Assembly (NCBI RefSeq): GCF_049943955.1
Contig: NZ_JBNFTW010000009.1
Coordinates: 1 to 64,000 of the forward strand
Length of the DNA: 64,000 bases
Origin: Desulfosporosinus sp049943955
GTDB taxonomy: Bacteria > Bacillota > Desulfitobacteriia > Desulfitobacteriales > Desulfitobacteriaceae
Direction of reading: 5' to 3'
Shown here piece after piece: positions 16,565-25,157 of this stretch. The position numbers and the translations under genes are program-made. The notes under the pieces were generated by a model, which worked only from the letters and a program-made list of their open reading frames with translations, made no database searches and had not been told where the DNA came from. The number at the start of each line of letters is the position of its first letter. Position 1 is the first letter of the stretch.

Positions 16565-16610
16565 AGGAACAACTCCCACTTGTAGAAGAGAGAGTCTACG
16601 ATTTGATAAA
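16565..16610 (+). repeat. Dispersed repeat, copy 6 (3' end only)
   Basis: GGAACAACTCCCACTTGTAG, then AGTCTACGATTTGATAAAGC. Only the terminal hairpin region and downstream tail are left; the hairpin right arm is damaged (AAGAGAGAG). It lies just left of the leuA stop codon. Confidence 0.6.
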
Positions 16611-16642
16611 GCTTCTATCTCACAAATAATTTTGAAATTATA

Positions 16643-18166
16643 CTATATGGCAATAGAAGACTCTGCTGCAGGAGTCCTTTTAACTAAAGCATTAATATAG
16701 GCTTTGGCGCTAGCTTCTATAACGTCTGTGGAAAATCCTTTGCCGACGACTGAATGCCCATCCTCGTAACGCAGTTTAATAGTAGCCTCTCCAAGCGCTT
16801 CGCTGCTTCGCGTAACTGATTTAACGTCATAGTATTCGAGTGTTGCTTTATTGCCTGTTATCCTGTCAATGGTATTAAAAAGAGCGTTAACAGGGCCATT
16901 GCCGCAAGCAGCATCAGTGGTTACTTTTCCTGCAAACTCCAAAGTTACTGTAGCAGTTGCCATTCCGACACCTGAGGTTGCAATAGACATACTATGAAAA
17001 ATAATGCTGTTCTCCTTGTCATCTGAATCACCCATTAAAACATAGAGATCTTGATCAAAAATCTCTTTTTTCTGATCGGCTAAAAGTAAGAACCTCTGAT
17101 AAACATCATCTAATTGTGCCCCTTCCACTTTATAGCCTAGTTCCTCAAGCCGAAATTGCAAAGCATGTCTTCCAGACCGGGCAGTCAAATTAATATTATT
17201 CTTAGGCACCCCAATAGTTTCAGGCTGGATAATTTCATAGGTTTCCCTGTCTTTCAAGACTCCATCTTGATGAATACCTGAAGCATGATTAAAAGCATTT
17301 GCCCCAACTATTGCTTTATGATCTGGAATTGTCACTCCGGTTATCCGGGAAACCAATCTGCTTGTCGCGGAAATTTCACGGTGATTAATACTGCTTTCTA
17401 CACCGTATCCATCGCGCTGAGTAAAAATAGCCATTATAACTTCTTCTAATGAGGTATTCCCGGCTCGTTCTCCAATTCCATTTATGGTTCCCTCAACTTG
17501 ACGTGCACCTGCTTTGATTCCTGCCAGGGAATTAGCTGTAGCCATTCCTAAATCATTATGACAATGGACACTAACGATAGCTTGATCAATATTTTTAACA
17601 TTTTGGATGACAAAACTTATGAGGTCGCCATATTCCCAAGGACTTGCATACCCCACAGTATCTGGCAGGTTGACCACGGTTGCTCCTGCAGAAATTACTG
17701 CTTCAATAACTTTGGCCAAAAATACTGGTTCACCGCGAAAAGCGTCTTCAGCATAAAATTCGACGTCACTGACATATTTTTTGGCGTATTTAACCGCGGA
17801 AACCGCCTGCTCAATAACTCGATCAGGGGTTAGGTTTAACTTTTTGGCCATATGAACAGGAGAAACTCCGATTCCGGTATGAATTCTGGGATATTCGGCT
17901 TTGCGCAAGGCATCGGCGCAGATGTCAATATCCTGGGCTACCGCTCGAGTTAAACCACAGATAGTAACTCCTTTTATCTCTTGAGCCATTGTTTGAACAG
18001 ATTCAAAGTCTCCCGGAGAAGAGGCCGGGAAACCAGCTTCAATAATATCAACACCAAGTTTTACTAACTGGTGCCCAATTTCAAGTTTTTCCTTTACATT
18101 AAGGGTTATTCCTAGAGATTGCTCTCCATCACGAAGCGTCGTATCAAAAACATATAATTTCTTCAT
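16643..18166 (-). CDS. leuA: 2-isopropylmalate synthase
   Basis: First committed enzyme of leucine synthesis: condenses acetyl-CoA with 2-oxoisovalerate. About 507 residues, the normal length. The start YVFDTTLRDGEQSLGITLNVKEK is the HMGL-family catalytic motif, HCHNDLGMATANSLAGIKAGA and the NGIGERAGN block hold metal ligands, and GANAFNHASGIHQDGVLK is LeuA-type. The C-terminal 130 residues form the LeuA allosteric domain for leucine feedback. The start is set at 18166 (GGAGGT 8 nt upstream); upstream in-frame codons lie in the T-box terminator. Regulation: leucine T-box leader. No other leu genes follow. Confidence 0.97.
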   Translation of the reverse strand: MKKLYVFDTTLRDGEQSLGITLNVKEKLEIGHQLVKLGVDIIEAGFPASSPGDFESVQTMAQEIKGVTICGLTRAVAQDIDICADALRKAEYPRIHTGIGVSPVHMAKKLNLTPDRVIEQAVSAVKYAKKYVSDVEFYAEDAFRGEPVFLAKVIEAVISAGATVVNLPDTVGYASPWEYGDLISFVIQNVKNIDQAIVSVHCHNDLGMATANSLAGIKAGARQVEGTINGIGERAGNTSLEEVIMAIFTQRDGYGVESSINHREISATSRLVSRITGVTIPDHKAIVGANAFNHASGIHQDGVLKDRETYEIIQPETIGVPKNNINLTARSGRHALQFRLEELGYKVEGAQLDDVYQRFLLLADQKKEIFDQDLYVLMGDSDDKENSIIFHSMSIATSGVGMATATVTLEFAGKVTTDAACGNGPVNALFNTIDRITGNKATLEYYDVKSVTRSSEALGEATIKLRYEDGHSVVGKGFSTDVIEASAKAYINALVKRTPAAESSIAI

Positions 18167-18174
18167 TAACAAAG

Positions 18175-18490
18175 ACCTCCTTAAAATAATCAAACCCTTC
18201 GTCTCTAATTGAGACGAAGGGTTAATTCGCGGTACCACTCAAGTTGACAACATAAGTTGTCTTCTCTGCCAGATACGGGACCTTTTCGAGGTTTTTAACA
18301 TGACTTCGATGATCCGATATCCTCTTCCTTGTAACGGTGGAAGATCCGTCCGAGCCTACTTTAACAATCAATTTCGGTCGGCTACTCGAGGAAGAGTTCT
18401 AATTCTATCCCAAAACTGCCTTGCACCATCCGGCAGCTCGCTGAAATGGAAATCTGAATTGTAATAGTTCCTCTCATCGTCGTTTTAGCA
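18175..18490 (-). promoter_or_regulatory. T-box riboswitch of leuA
   Basis: On the minus strand the leader contains the T-box sequence GAGTGGTACCGCG (18228-18240) followed by a terminator with a perfect 13-bp stem (AACCCTTCGTCTC/GAGACGAAGGGTT, 18193-18223) and a T-rich tail. In the presumed stem I, GAGAGGAA near the 5' end can pair with TTCCTC, and the triplet just before that arm is CTC (in GAACTCTTCCTC). CTC is a leucine codon, which fits the gene. The exact specifier is inferred by hand folding. Confidence 0.9.
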
Positions 18491-18496
18491 TTTTTT

Positions 18497-18528
18497 ATTA
18501 TATTGACACTACTTCATATAAATGTCAA
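18497..18528 (-). promoter_or_regulatory. Possible leuA promoter
   Basis: On the minus strand TTGACA (18523-18528) precedes TATAAT (18497-18502), but the gap of 20 nt is long. A second TGTCAA inside the spacer makes an inverted repeat with the -35 box. It is likely to be the start region of the T-box transcript. Confidence 0.45.
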
Positions 18529-18641
18529 GTCTTTTTTAGAATTCCACCCCAAAAAGGTCTCCTGATCTATAACAATCCTCTTTGATTTAAGGCCAAGATT
18601 CCTTAATTTAAGCTTTTAAAACGTTTCCAAATTCAAAGAGA

Positions 18642-18686
18642 AGTGAACTCTTCAACAAGGTATGGGGACCACTAACCCTTCTGCCA
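18642..18686 (+). repeat. Dispersed repeat, copy 7 (internally deleted remnant)
   Basis: AGTGAACTCTTCAACAAGGT joins the 5' end of the repeat directly to its CAAGGTATGGGGACCAC part, and then decays (TAACCCTTCTGCC). The middle is absent. Confidence 0.5.
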
Positions 18687-18691
18687 AAATA

Positions 18692-19378
18692 TCAGCCATT
18701 AAAGCGATATCCCGCACCCCATAAAGTTTCTATATACTCAGGATTAGACGGGTCTCTTTCAATCTTTTTTCTGATCTTCTGTATGTGAACAGAAACGGTG
18801 GCCGTATCTCCAAAGTATGTATCTCCCCAAATTGTAGCGAGGATATGTTCTTTACTGAAAACAATGTTGGGATTCGCGGCAAAAAAAACCAAAAGCTCAT
18901 ATTCTGTGGTCGTTAGCCAAACCTCTTTGCCATTAACAAAAACTTTATGGGAAGCCGTATTTATTTCCAATCCTCGATGGTTTATCACTTCAGGAGCAAC
19001 TATTTTACCTTTGAGCCGTTCATATCTTGCAATATGCGATTTAACCCTTGCCGCCAGTTCGGCGGGACTGAAAGGTTTCGTTAAATAATCATCGGCTCCA
19101 AATCCCAGCCCTCTGATTTTATCGATATCTTCATTTTTCGCAGATACAATAATTACCGGGATCTCATACTTTTCGCGTATTTCCTTGGTAATCTGGTAGC
19201 CATCTTTACTGGGCAGCATTAGATCAACAATAATTACATCGTATCGCCCGGTTAGAGCATTTTTTAAGCCCTGAATGCCATCTTGAACGATTTCAGCGTC
19301 ATAACCATTTAGGAGAAGATAATCGCGTTCAAGTTCCGCAATATTTAAATCATCTTCAATAATTAATATCCGTTTCAT
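18692..19378 (-). CDS. OmpR/PhoB-family response regulator
   Basis: A 228-residue two-component response regulator. The receiver domain keeps IIEDDLNIAE, the phosphoacceptor Asp in DVIIVDLMLPSKDG and the KPFSPAELAARV lysine. The C-terminal winged helix ends TVSVHIQKIRKKIERDPSNPEYIETLWGAGYRF. It is co-translated with the histidine kinase gene upstream (4-nt overlap). What it controls is unknown; the His-rich protein gene just upstream of the kinase is a candidate. Confidence 0.95.
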   Translation of the reverse strand: MKRILIIEDDLNIAELERDYLLLNGYDAEIVQDGIQGLKNALTGRYDVIIVDLMLPSKDGYQITKEIREKYEIPVIIVSAKNEDIDKIRGLGFGADDYLTKPFSPAELAARVKSHIARYERLKGKIVAPEVINHRGLEINTASHKVFVNGKEVWLTTTEYELLVFFAANPNIVFSKEHILATIWGDTYFGDTATVSVHIQKIRKKIERDPSNPEYIETLWGAGYRFNG

Positions 19379-20607
19379 TCGTTGCCTCCTTCTTTCGTTT
19401 CCTTCATTATCGGAAGTTCTAGCGAAAAACAGGTGCCTTTCTGTTCAATGCTGGAAACGGTAATCGAACCTCCATGAGCCTGGATAAGCTCCTTGGCAAT
19501 GGCGAGGCCAAGCCCAGTACTCATTAAGTCTTTCGTACGCTCGTTATCTATTCTGTAAAATCGATTAAAGATATAGGGAAGTTTATCTCCAGGAATTCCC
19601 GGCCCATTATCTTCAATGTCGATTGCAATAACGTTATCATTTCTTTTCATAGTAATACCAATGGCTAAATCTTTTTTCGAACCATATTTAACGGCATTTC
19701 CGATAATGTTTTTGAAGGCCTGATTTATTCGTTTCCTATCGAGATTAAGATCACAGTCATCTTCCATCTTGTTCTGATAGTAAAAATCAATGTTTCTTTC
19801 TTCTATCTCGAATTTAAATTCTTCCATTAGATCTTCCATAAATGCCCGAATTGGAATAACTTCAAAGTTAAACTCTAATTTTTGCATATCCAATTTGGAA
19901 AACAAAAAGAGATCATCGATCAGCTTATCGATATAAACGGTGTTTTGATATATCGTTCTAAGATATTTATCGACTTTCTCCGGTGAATTGCCAACGCCGT
20001 CCAATATTGCTTCGAGATATCCTTGGACAGAGGTAATAGGAGTCTTAAGGTCATGGGATATATTGGCGATTAAAGTCTTGCGGTTCTCTTCGTACTCCTG
20101 CTTCATTTTCTCACTGGCTTGCAGTTTAAGAGCCATGCCGTTAAATGAATCCACTAATAACCCGATAAAACCTAGATCACAAGTCTTATCGCTCTCGACT
20201 TGAACATTATAATTTCCTTGAGCAATTTCTTCTACTCCGTTTTGCAGTTTACGAATTGGTCTAAAAATTCTCTGTTCTAATCTCCTAAGGAAAGAGAACT
20301 GTAAAATTTCTTTCACGACGATAAATACTGCAAAAAAAAGACTAATTGAACGTATCCCCAGCCATTTAAAAAGCAAATAGAGGATGATCAAGTTGAAGAT
20401 GATACTCATAGGCCGAAAAAAGCGCAGAGACCTATGATCTTGAATGAATTGCCGGTGTTTTTTCTGGAATTCCCGCTGCTGCAACAGCTCTCCATGCTGC
20501 TTATAAAAATCCATATGACGTTGATGAGATTCCTGATGCTTTTTTAGATGTGCTATCTTATGCTTCTTCATAATTAACGACATACGTTTCAATAGGCTCC
20601 TAAGCAC
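19375..20607 (-). CDS. Membrane sensor histidine kinase with His-rich N-terminus
   Basis: A 410-residue kinase. The N-terminal 50 residues before the membrane part are unusually rich in His, Lys and Gln (for example HQESHQRHMDFYKQHGE). A hydrophobic hairpin lies at about 68-100, then a HAMP-like segment (RRLEQRIFRPIRKLQNGVEEIAQGN), the HisKA box ISHDLKTPITSVQGYLEAI with the phosphorylated His, and an HATPase domain with DNGPGIPGDKLPYIFNRFYR and TGLGLAIAKELI. It has no extracellular sensor domain. The start is uncertain: GTG at 20607, or a later codon behind AGGAG. Partner regulator overlaps by 4 nt. Confidence 0.92.
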   Translation of the reverse strand: MLRSLLKRMSLIMKKHKIAHLKKHQESHQRHMDFYKQHGELLQQREFQKKHRQFIQDHRSLRFFRPMSIIFNLIILYLLFKWLGIRSISLFFAVFIVVKEILQFSFLRRLEQRIFRPIRKLQNGVEEIAQGNYNVQVESDKTCDLGFIGLLVDSFNGMALKLQASEKMKQEYEENRKTLIANISHDLKTPITSVQGYLEAILDGVGNSPEKVDKYLRTIYQNTVYIDKLIDDLFLFSKLDMQKLEFNFEVIPIRAFMEDLMEEFKFEIEERNIDFYYQNKMEDDCDLNLDRKRINQAFKNIIGNAVKYGSKKDLAIGITMKRNDNVIAIDIEDNGPGIPGDKLPYIFNRFYRIDNERTKDLMSTGLGLAIAKELIQAHGGSITVSSIEQKGTCFSLELPIMKETKEGGNE

Positions 20608-20729
20608 TTAAATCACCGTTTTCTTCCATTTTGTAACTGATACCTCAGATTCCTATCCATTAACTGAGAATCAGGGCCAAAACAATTCAATTGTTCTGTG
20701 CCCTGAACGTTCGCAGCTTGATTGGAGCA

Positions 20730-21422
20730 TTAAGACAGCAGCAATTCTGCTGTAAGCTGAAGATTATGCAGCTCATCCGTTTCTTGAATTTGCTTACCCT
20801 TGACGGTTAACAAAATTCGTTCTATTTCTTTCGCATTATTGATCCAGAGGTTAAATTGAAAGTCAGAATCTTGAAGAGCAAAAAACTCGTTCATTAAATC
20901 ATGATGCTGATGATGCTCAGAGAGCTTGTGTTGGCTTATTCTTTCTTGAAAAACCTTTTTCATTTCTTCAGGAAGCTCTTTTAAGCTTAGAGAAAGCTTA
21001 AACGATTGATCCTCGTTCTCTTCCACCTTAATCTGATTAATAACATTAAGGATATAGGCTAATCTAGTTAACTTTTCACGAATTCCTATGGTTCTGAGGT
21101 CCTCCTGATCTTCAATACCACATCCGCGTTGATTATAAAAATGGTGATGATGATGTTTCATAAAACCACGACGCATATGTCCATGGCACTCCGGAATCGT
21201 GAACTCCGTTTGGCTTTCATGTTTGAACTTCTTGCCATTATAGTCCAGTTCCGAATTAATTTTTACTTTTGTCTCTCCGCTGGATAAGCTTTTTTCAAAC
21301 TCATTCTTAAAATCGACTATTTTGGTTTGATCTTTTGTCCCTACCACTTTTAACGTCCCGTTTATAACCTCCTTATCTTTCATGGTATTAATTACATCAT
21401 ACAAAAGTTTAAATCCGCTCAT
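20730..21422 (-). CDS. His-rich protein of unknown function next to the two-component genes
   Basis: A soluble protein of 230 residues that I do not recognise. It has no signal peptide or membrane helix. A striking His cluster (MKHHHHHFYNQRGCG) lies near residues 88-102 and a second (SEHHQHHD) near 167, both suggesting metal binding. The rest is charged and beta/alpha mixed, with SLSLKELPEEMKKVFQERIS. The start at 21422 has GGAGG 8 nt upstream. It reads toward the kinase gene with a 122-nt gap, so an operon is possible. Both it and the kinase are His-rich, hinting at a shared metal signal. This is inference. Confidence 0.75.
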   Translation of the reverse strand: MSGFKLLYDVINTMKDKEVINGTLKVVGTKDQTKIVDFKNEFEKSLSSGETKVKINSELDYNGKKFKHESQTEFTIPECHGHMRRGFMKHHHHHFYNQRGCGIEDQEDLRTIGIREKLTRLAYILNVINQIKVEENEDQSFKLSLSLKELPEEMKKVFQERISQHKLSEHHQHHDLMNEFFALQDSDFQFNLWINNAKEIERILLTVKGKQIQETDELHNLQLTAELLLS

Positions 21423-21567
21423 CAAAATGACCTCCTTGTTTCTTAACTACAGTGGTCATTATAATTGAAGGCTTTAAACTCTCCTTTAAGCAATTATAAA
21501 AATTCTATAAAAACCCCAGAAATTTTCTGAGAAGAAAATACACATCTAAAGCAATAAGAAACTATAA

Positions 21568-22260
21568 TTGGTGATTTTCAACAAACACCAACTATATCCA
21601 TCAAACAATCTGTCCATGCTATTGAGTTGCAATTCAAAAGAATGCAAAAAGGGGCTTTTGGGAACAACTATTTGGGAACTATTTTTAAGATTAAATAAAG
21701 GGATCGAGGCGTTATTAACAGTGACAATCACGAACATGTTATTAAACACCGAAGCGTTAATCATCGTTTCCCAATTAAGTTCTAATAATTTATTTATTAC
21801 TAAGGTCTATGAACAGGACCACTTCCTTCATAATCCCGATCCTGCCTTGAATCAAAATCAAATTGCAGAGTATTTATCTTGTCCAAAGTGTTTTCCGCAA
21901 AGAGTTAAAGAAATACGTGAGATGTTTATAGGCTGGGCAAGAATTAACAGAGAAGAAACTATTAAACTTATAGGGATCCATAATCAAGATCCTAAAATTT
22001 TGTTCATACAATTTTCCCACGGCCTGCGATATTTTGTTTATCGGCGCGATCTTGAAGTGTTTCGGGAGACGGTGCTTGAGGAATTATTCAGCAAAAAGGA
22101 TCGATTCAGATTGCGCCCATTAAATCAGAAGGATCAAGAGTACCTAATTACTAACCTTAAATTTAATGACAAAGCTAAGAAAGCGATTAGCTTCTACCCT
22201 CAGAAACGACTGGGTTATTCTTTAGTAAAAAGATCAAGGAAACCCTTGTTTTGCTCTTAG
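21568..22260 (+). CDS. Hypothetical protein, start uncertain
   Basis: Open frame of up to 230 residues that I do not recognise. It contains a CPKCFPQRVKEIREMF segment and a basic C-terminus (KRSRKPLFCS). The reading frame is long for this AT-rich area and shows normal amino-acid use in its last 150 residues. The start at a TTG (21568) has no ribosome site; a GTG at 21721 after GAGG or an ATG at 21739 are alternatives. It is convergent with the HIT gene. Confidence 0.5.
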   Translation: MVIFNKHQLYPSNNLSMLLSCNSKECKKGLLGTTIWELFLRLNKGIEALLTVTITNMLLNTEALIIVSQLSSNNLFITKVYEQDHFLHNPDPALNQNQIAEYLSCPKCFPQRVKEIREMFIGWARINREETIKLIGIHNQDPKILFIQFSHGLRYFVYRRDLEVFRETVLEELFSKKDRFRLRPLNQKDQEYLITNLKFNDKAKKAISFYPQKRLGYSLVKRSRKPLFCS

Positions 22261-22330
22261 ATCTTACTAGCATGGCAGAGTTTGCTTTTTGAATCTAGTA
22301 GATCTACTAGATCGACTATAAGTTTATTAC

Positions 22331-22672
22331 TTACTGAATACGTTTAAGAACATCATTATCCCCCAGATAGCGAGGAATAACGTGAAGATGCATGTGAAAA
22401 ACAGACTGACCGGCTACAGCTTCAATATTCACCATTATGTTATAACCATCAGGATGATACTCATCATCCAGTTTCCCCTTCACCTGTTTCAACAGTTCCC
22501 CCATTGCTGCCATTTCCTCAGCACTGGCTTCAAAAATATTCCTCATATGACGCTTGGAAATAATTAAAGAATGACCTTTGCTAACCGGATTTCTGTCGTA
22601 AATAACTCTAAAGTAATTGTCTTCCATAATTGTGGCTTCCGGAGGCAATCCACAGAATACACAATCCACCAT
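22331..22672 (-). CDS. HIT-family hydrolase
   Basis: A 113-residue histidine-triad protein. The N-terminal CVFCGLPPEATIMED is a zinc-type start, and the signature HMHLHVIP (H-x-H-x-H) is near the C-terminus. HIT proteins hydrolyse dinucleotide polyphosphates or nucleoside phosphoramidates. The start at 22672 is chosen because GGGGGAG lies just upstream and MVDCVFC is the usual family start; 24 upstream residues in frame are not homologous in character. It follows the nitroreductase gene on the same strand. Confidence 0.92.
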   Translation of the reverse strand: MVDCVFCGLPPEATIMEDNYFRVIYDRNPVSKGHSLIISKRHMRNIFEASAEEMAAMGELLKQVKGKLDDEYHPDGYNIMVNIEAVAGQSVFHMHLHVIPRYLGDNDVLKRIQ

Positions 22673-22774
22673 AACTCTCCCCCTTACTATCCTATCCCTA
22701 TTTTTCGTCTTCATTCTTTCATCCAAATTGCTGCCTGAATCCATTTAGCAATATTTTAGTATAAGATGCAACTT

Positions 22775-23302
22775 CTATAAATGAACTCCATAGGTATTTG
22801 AATATACATTTTCGTAATTAATATCTCCCTCTGTATAGGGAGATTTTGACTCTGCAGGGTATCCAAGAGCCATAATTATAGGTACCTTTAACCTTTCAGG
22901 AATTGCCAATATCCCTCGCACATAGTCTTCTGCCGTCACAGTATCCGTATGTTGTCGTTTCCTAAGTTGAATCCAACATGATCCCAAACCTAAAGATTCT
23001 GCCGTTAGATGAAGAATAGCAGCAGCAATAGCAGCGTCTTCAACCCAGACATCGCTTCGTTCAGGATCAGCCAGTATCACTACGGCTAAAGCCGCGCCCT
23101 TTAAATGCCCGGCCCCTTTCTTAGCTGATGCTAATTGGGACAATAACTTCGGATCGTCGACCACCAAGAATTGACAAGGTTTAAAGCCCCGAGAGGAGGG
23201 GCTAAGTAAAGCCGCTTGTAACAAGATTTTAACAGTTTCCGGATCTATCTTTGTTTCTGTATATTTTCTAATACTGCGACGCTTATATAATAGATCTAAC
23301 AT
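22775..23302 (-). CDS. Nitroreductase-family protein
   Basis: FMN-dependent oxidoreductase of 175 residues. The start LLYKRRSIRKYTETKIDPE carries the RRSIRKY FMN-binding motif, followed by ALLSPSSRGFKPCQFLVV and the C-terminal ALGYPAESK. Family members reduce nitro compounds, quinones or flavins with NAD(P)H. Start at 23302 with AAAGGGG 8 nt upstream. Same strand as aroF and the HIT gene but with separate spacing. Confidence 0.92.
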   Translation of the reverse strand: MLDLLYKRRSIRKYTETKIDPETVKILLQAALLSPSSRGFKPCQFLVVDDPKLLSQLASAKKGAGHLKGAALAVVILADPERSDVWVEDAAIAAAILHLTAESLGLGSCWIQLRKRQHTDTVTAEDYVRGILAIPERLKVPIIMALGYPAESKSPYTEGDINYENVYSNTYGVHL

Positions 23303-23439
23303 CTTAATTACCCCTTTCAAGCATTTGTAAAAATTTCATGACCCTATAATTAAGAATACCCTTATTAAGGGGAAAAAATCAATATTCAAAAGAAAAAGAG
23401 ACCTCCTCACCTTAACGGCAAAGAAGATCTCCATAACCT

Positions 23440-24576
23440 TTACTTGCCTCCCATCGGACAGAGGGATTCCAGCTGATCATCCCCAGTAAGTTTGCTCTTG
23501 ATTTGGGATTGCACCGAAAACTCAAATACATAGGAATATATCCTTTTTATAAATTCGGGAGAAAGCTGCAATTCTTCTGCCAAAGGAACTAAACGTTGGA
23601 GAATATCTCTTTCACGGCCAACATCCTTAACTTTATCCAGTCGTTTTTGGTCACCAATCTTTCTGACGATCTGCATTCGTTTAGAAAGACGTTCCACAAT
23701 CGTATGATCGATGAGATCAATTTCAGAGCGCAAGGTTTCTAAAGTTTCCCTCGTTTCTCTACTAACAAAATTTCTCCCTACAGATTGAGCGACGAGCTCC
23801 AAGTCTTGAGCTAAGGTCATAAATTGCTCTGGGGTAAGAGACTGAGGGCCATCACTCAAGGCCTCCTCAGGATTAGGATGCATTTCGATAAGCAAACCAT
23901 CGGCACCGCTTGCTACTGCCGCTTTGGACAAGGAGGCGATTAAATCACGTCTTCCTGCTGCATGGCTGGGATCGACGATTACGGGTAGATGGGACAGTTC
24001 TTTGGCAACCCCAACAGCGCTTAAATCCAGCGTATTTCTTGTACTAGGTTCAAACGTTCGGATTCCGCGCTCACATAGGATAACTTGAGAATTACCCGCC
24101 GCCATGATATATTCGGCAGCCAACAACCACTCTTCAATAGTCGCAGACAATCCGCGTTTAAGAATAATCGGCTTATTTACTTTGCCCGCTAATTTTAAGA
24201 GTTCGAAATTTTGCATGTTACGGGCACCAATTTGCAGTAAATCAACTTTATCGACGACCATTTCCAAACTTCTGAGATCAATAACTTCGGTAACACATAA
24301 AAGGCCTTCTTCTCTTGCGGCCTGTACCAGATAGTTGACTCCTTCAAGCCCCAGCCCCTGAAAACTATAGGGAGATGTGCGCGGTTTGAATACGCCGCCA
24401 CGCAAAATTTTTCCTCCCGAACGTCTGACTGAGGCAGCGGCTTTCTCCATTTGGATACTCGATTCTACGGCACAAGGACCGCCTATGAGAACAATTTCTT
24501 TGCCGCCTAGACAAACGTCACCAACCTTAATAACACTTTTTTGGGACTTATCCCCGGCTAATTTTAAGTCTTTCAT
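23440..24576 (-). CDS. DAHP synthase / chorismate mutase (bifunctional)
   Basis: A 378-residue two-domain enzyme. The N-terminal part (to about 275) is a type I-beta 3-deoxy-7-phosphoheptulonate synthase: IGGPCAVES, GGVFKPRTSPYSFQG, ILKRGLSATIEEWL, CERGIRTFEPSTRNTLDL and HLPVIVDPSHAAGRRDLI. The C-terminal part is an AroQ-type chorismate mutase (LRSEIDLIDHTIVERLSKRMQ). It opens the shikimate route to Phe, Tyr and Trp. The mutase domain may also give feedback control. Ribosome site AGGAGG 7 nt before ATG. Preceded by a T-box leader with two antiterminator modules. Confidence 0.95.
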   Translation of the reverse strand: MKDLKLAGDKSQKSVIKVGDVCLGGKEIVLIGGPCAVESSIQMEKAAASVRRSGGKILRGGVFKPRTSPYSFQGLGLEGVNYLVQAAREEGLLCVTEVIDLRSLEMVVDKVDLLQIGARNMQNFELLKLAGKVNKPIILKRGLSATIEEWLLAAEYIMAAGNSQVILCERGIRTFEPSTRNTLDLSAVGVAKELSHLPVIVDPSHAAGRRDLIASLSKAAVASGADGLLIEMHPNPEEALSDGPQSLTPEQFMTLAQDLELVAQSVGRNFVSRETRETLETLRSEIDLIDHTIVERLSKRMQIVRKIGDQKRLDKVKDVGRERDILQRLVPLAEELQLSPEFIKRIYSYVFEFSVQSQIKSKLTGDDQLESLCPMGGK

Positions 24577-24600
24577 ATTAATTCCTCCTTGCGTTTAAAT

Positions 24601-24700
24601 AAAAAAGTCCACGGCTCATCCCACCAGGGACGAAAGCCGTGGACTTCCGCGTTACCACCCAATTTGACCAAAATGGTCCTCTCAAAAAGGTACTTGTCTT
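24601..24700 (-). promoter_or_regulatory. Second, partial T-box module (stem III plus antiterminator/terminator)
   Basis: On the minus strand GGGTGGTAACGCGG (24647-24660) is followed by a terminator stem made of AAGTCCACGGCT and AGCCGTGGACTT and a T-run (24601-24646). Only about 95 nt separate it from the previous terminator, so there is no room for a full stem I with its own specifier loop. It resembles the 3' half of the first module. Confidence 0.8.
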
Positions 24701-24739
24701 CAAACTCGTCTTTGTTGAGTTCTGGAGGTTCAGCAAAAT

Positions 24740-25010
24740 AAAAAGTTTCTCATCCCTGACGGGACGAGAAACATTATCTCGTGTTACCACCCAACTTTGG
24801 CTATAAAGCCACTCGACAAGGTACGGGAATGATATCCGATACCCCCTTCCATTTAACGGGGAAGAACCGTCCTAGCCTACTTTTTTCTGTTCAGCCGGAA
24901 GCTCAGGAGGGAACTTCAGCTATTACCACTCATAGAAGAGCTTACAGTCATGACTCTTCCTCCCTGGACGGTAATATATAGCCTACTTTTCTCCGTCGTT
25001 GCTTTTAAGG
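24740..25010 (-). promoter_or_regulatory. T-box riboswitch upstream of DAHP synthase (first, complete module)
   Basis: On the minus strand it has a long stem I region, the T-box GGGTGGTAACACG (24780-24792) and a terminator made of GTTTCTC...CCC and GGG...GAGAAAC with a T-run. Stem I base pairing is suggested between CAGGGAGG and CCTCCTG; the triplet just before the latter is TTC (in GAAGTTCCC), a phenylalanine codon. Phe response is therefore likely but hand-folded. Confidence 0.85.
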
Positions 25011-25024
25011 ATTTATTTAATAGT

Positions 25025-25052
25025 ATTATAACAGAAACATGATATTTGTCAA
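25025..25052 (-). promoter_or_regulatory. Promoter of the T-box/DAHP synthase unit
   Basis: On the minus strand TTGACA (25047-25052) and TATAAT (25025-25030) are both exact sigma-A consensus, 16 nt apart. It fires into the T-box leader about 20 nt downstream. Confidence 0.85.
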
Positions 25053-25157
25053 CTGTGTATATTAGAAAATTATTCGTTATTGACTTTTGTATAGCATGAT
25101 CCCTTAAAGGAAAAAATAAAGAAATCTTAAGGGTATTTTAAGGTTTGTGTTGTAAAG

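Noticed and set aside
19375..21422. Phosphate-control identity (PhoR/PhoP) for the two-component pair
   Set aside because: Family motifs are only of the general OmpR/HisKA type and no phosphate genes are nearby.
24781..24981. Open reading frame on the plus strand
   Set aside because: It lies entirely within the T-box leader of the DAHP synthase gene on the opposite strand and has no ribosome site.
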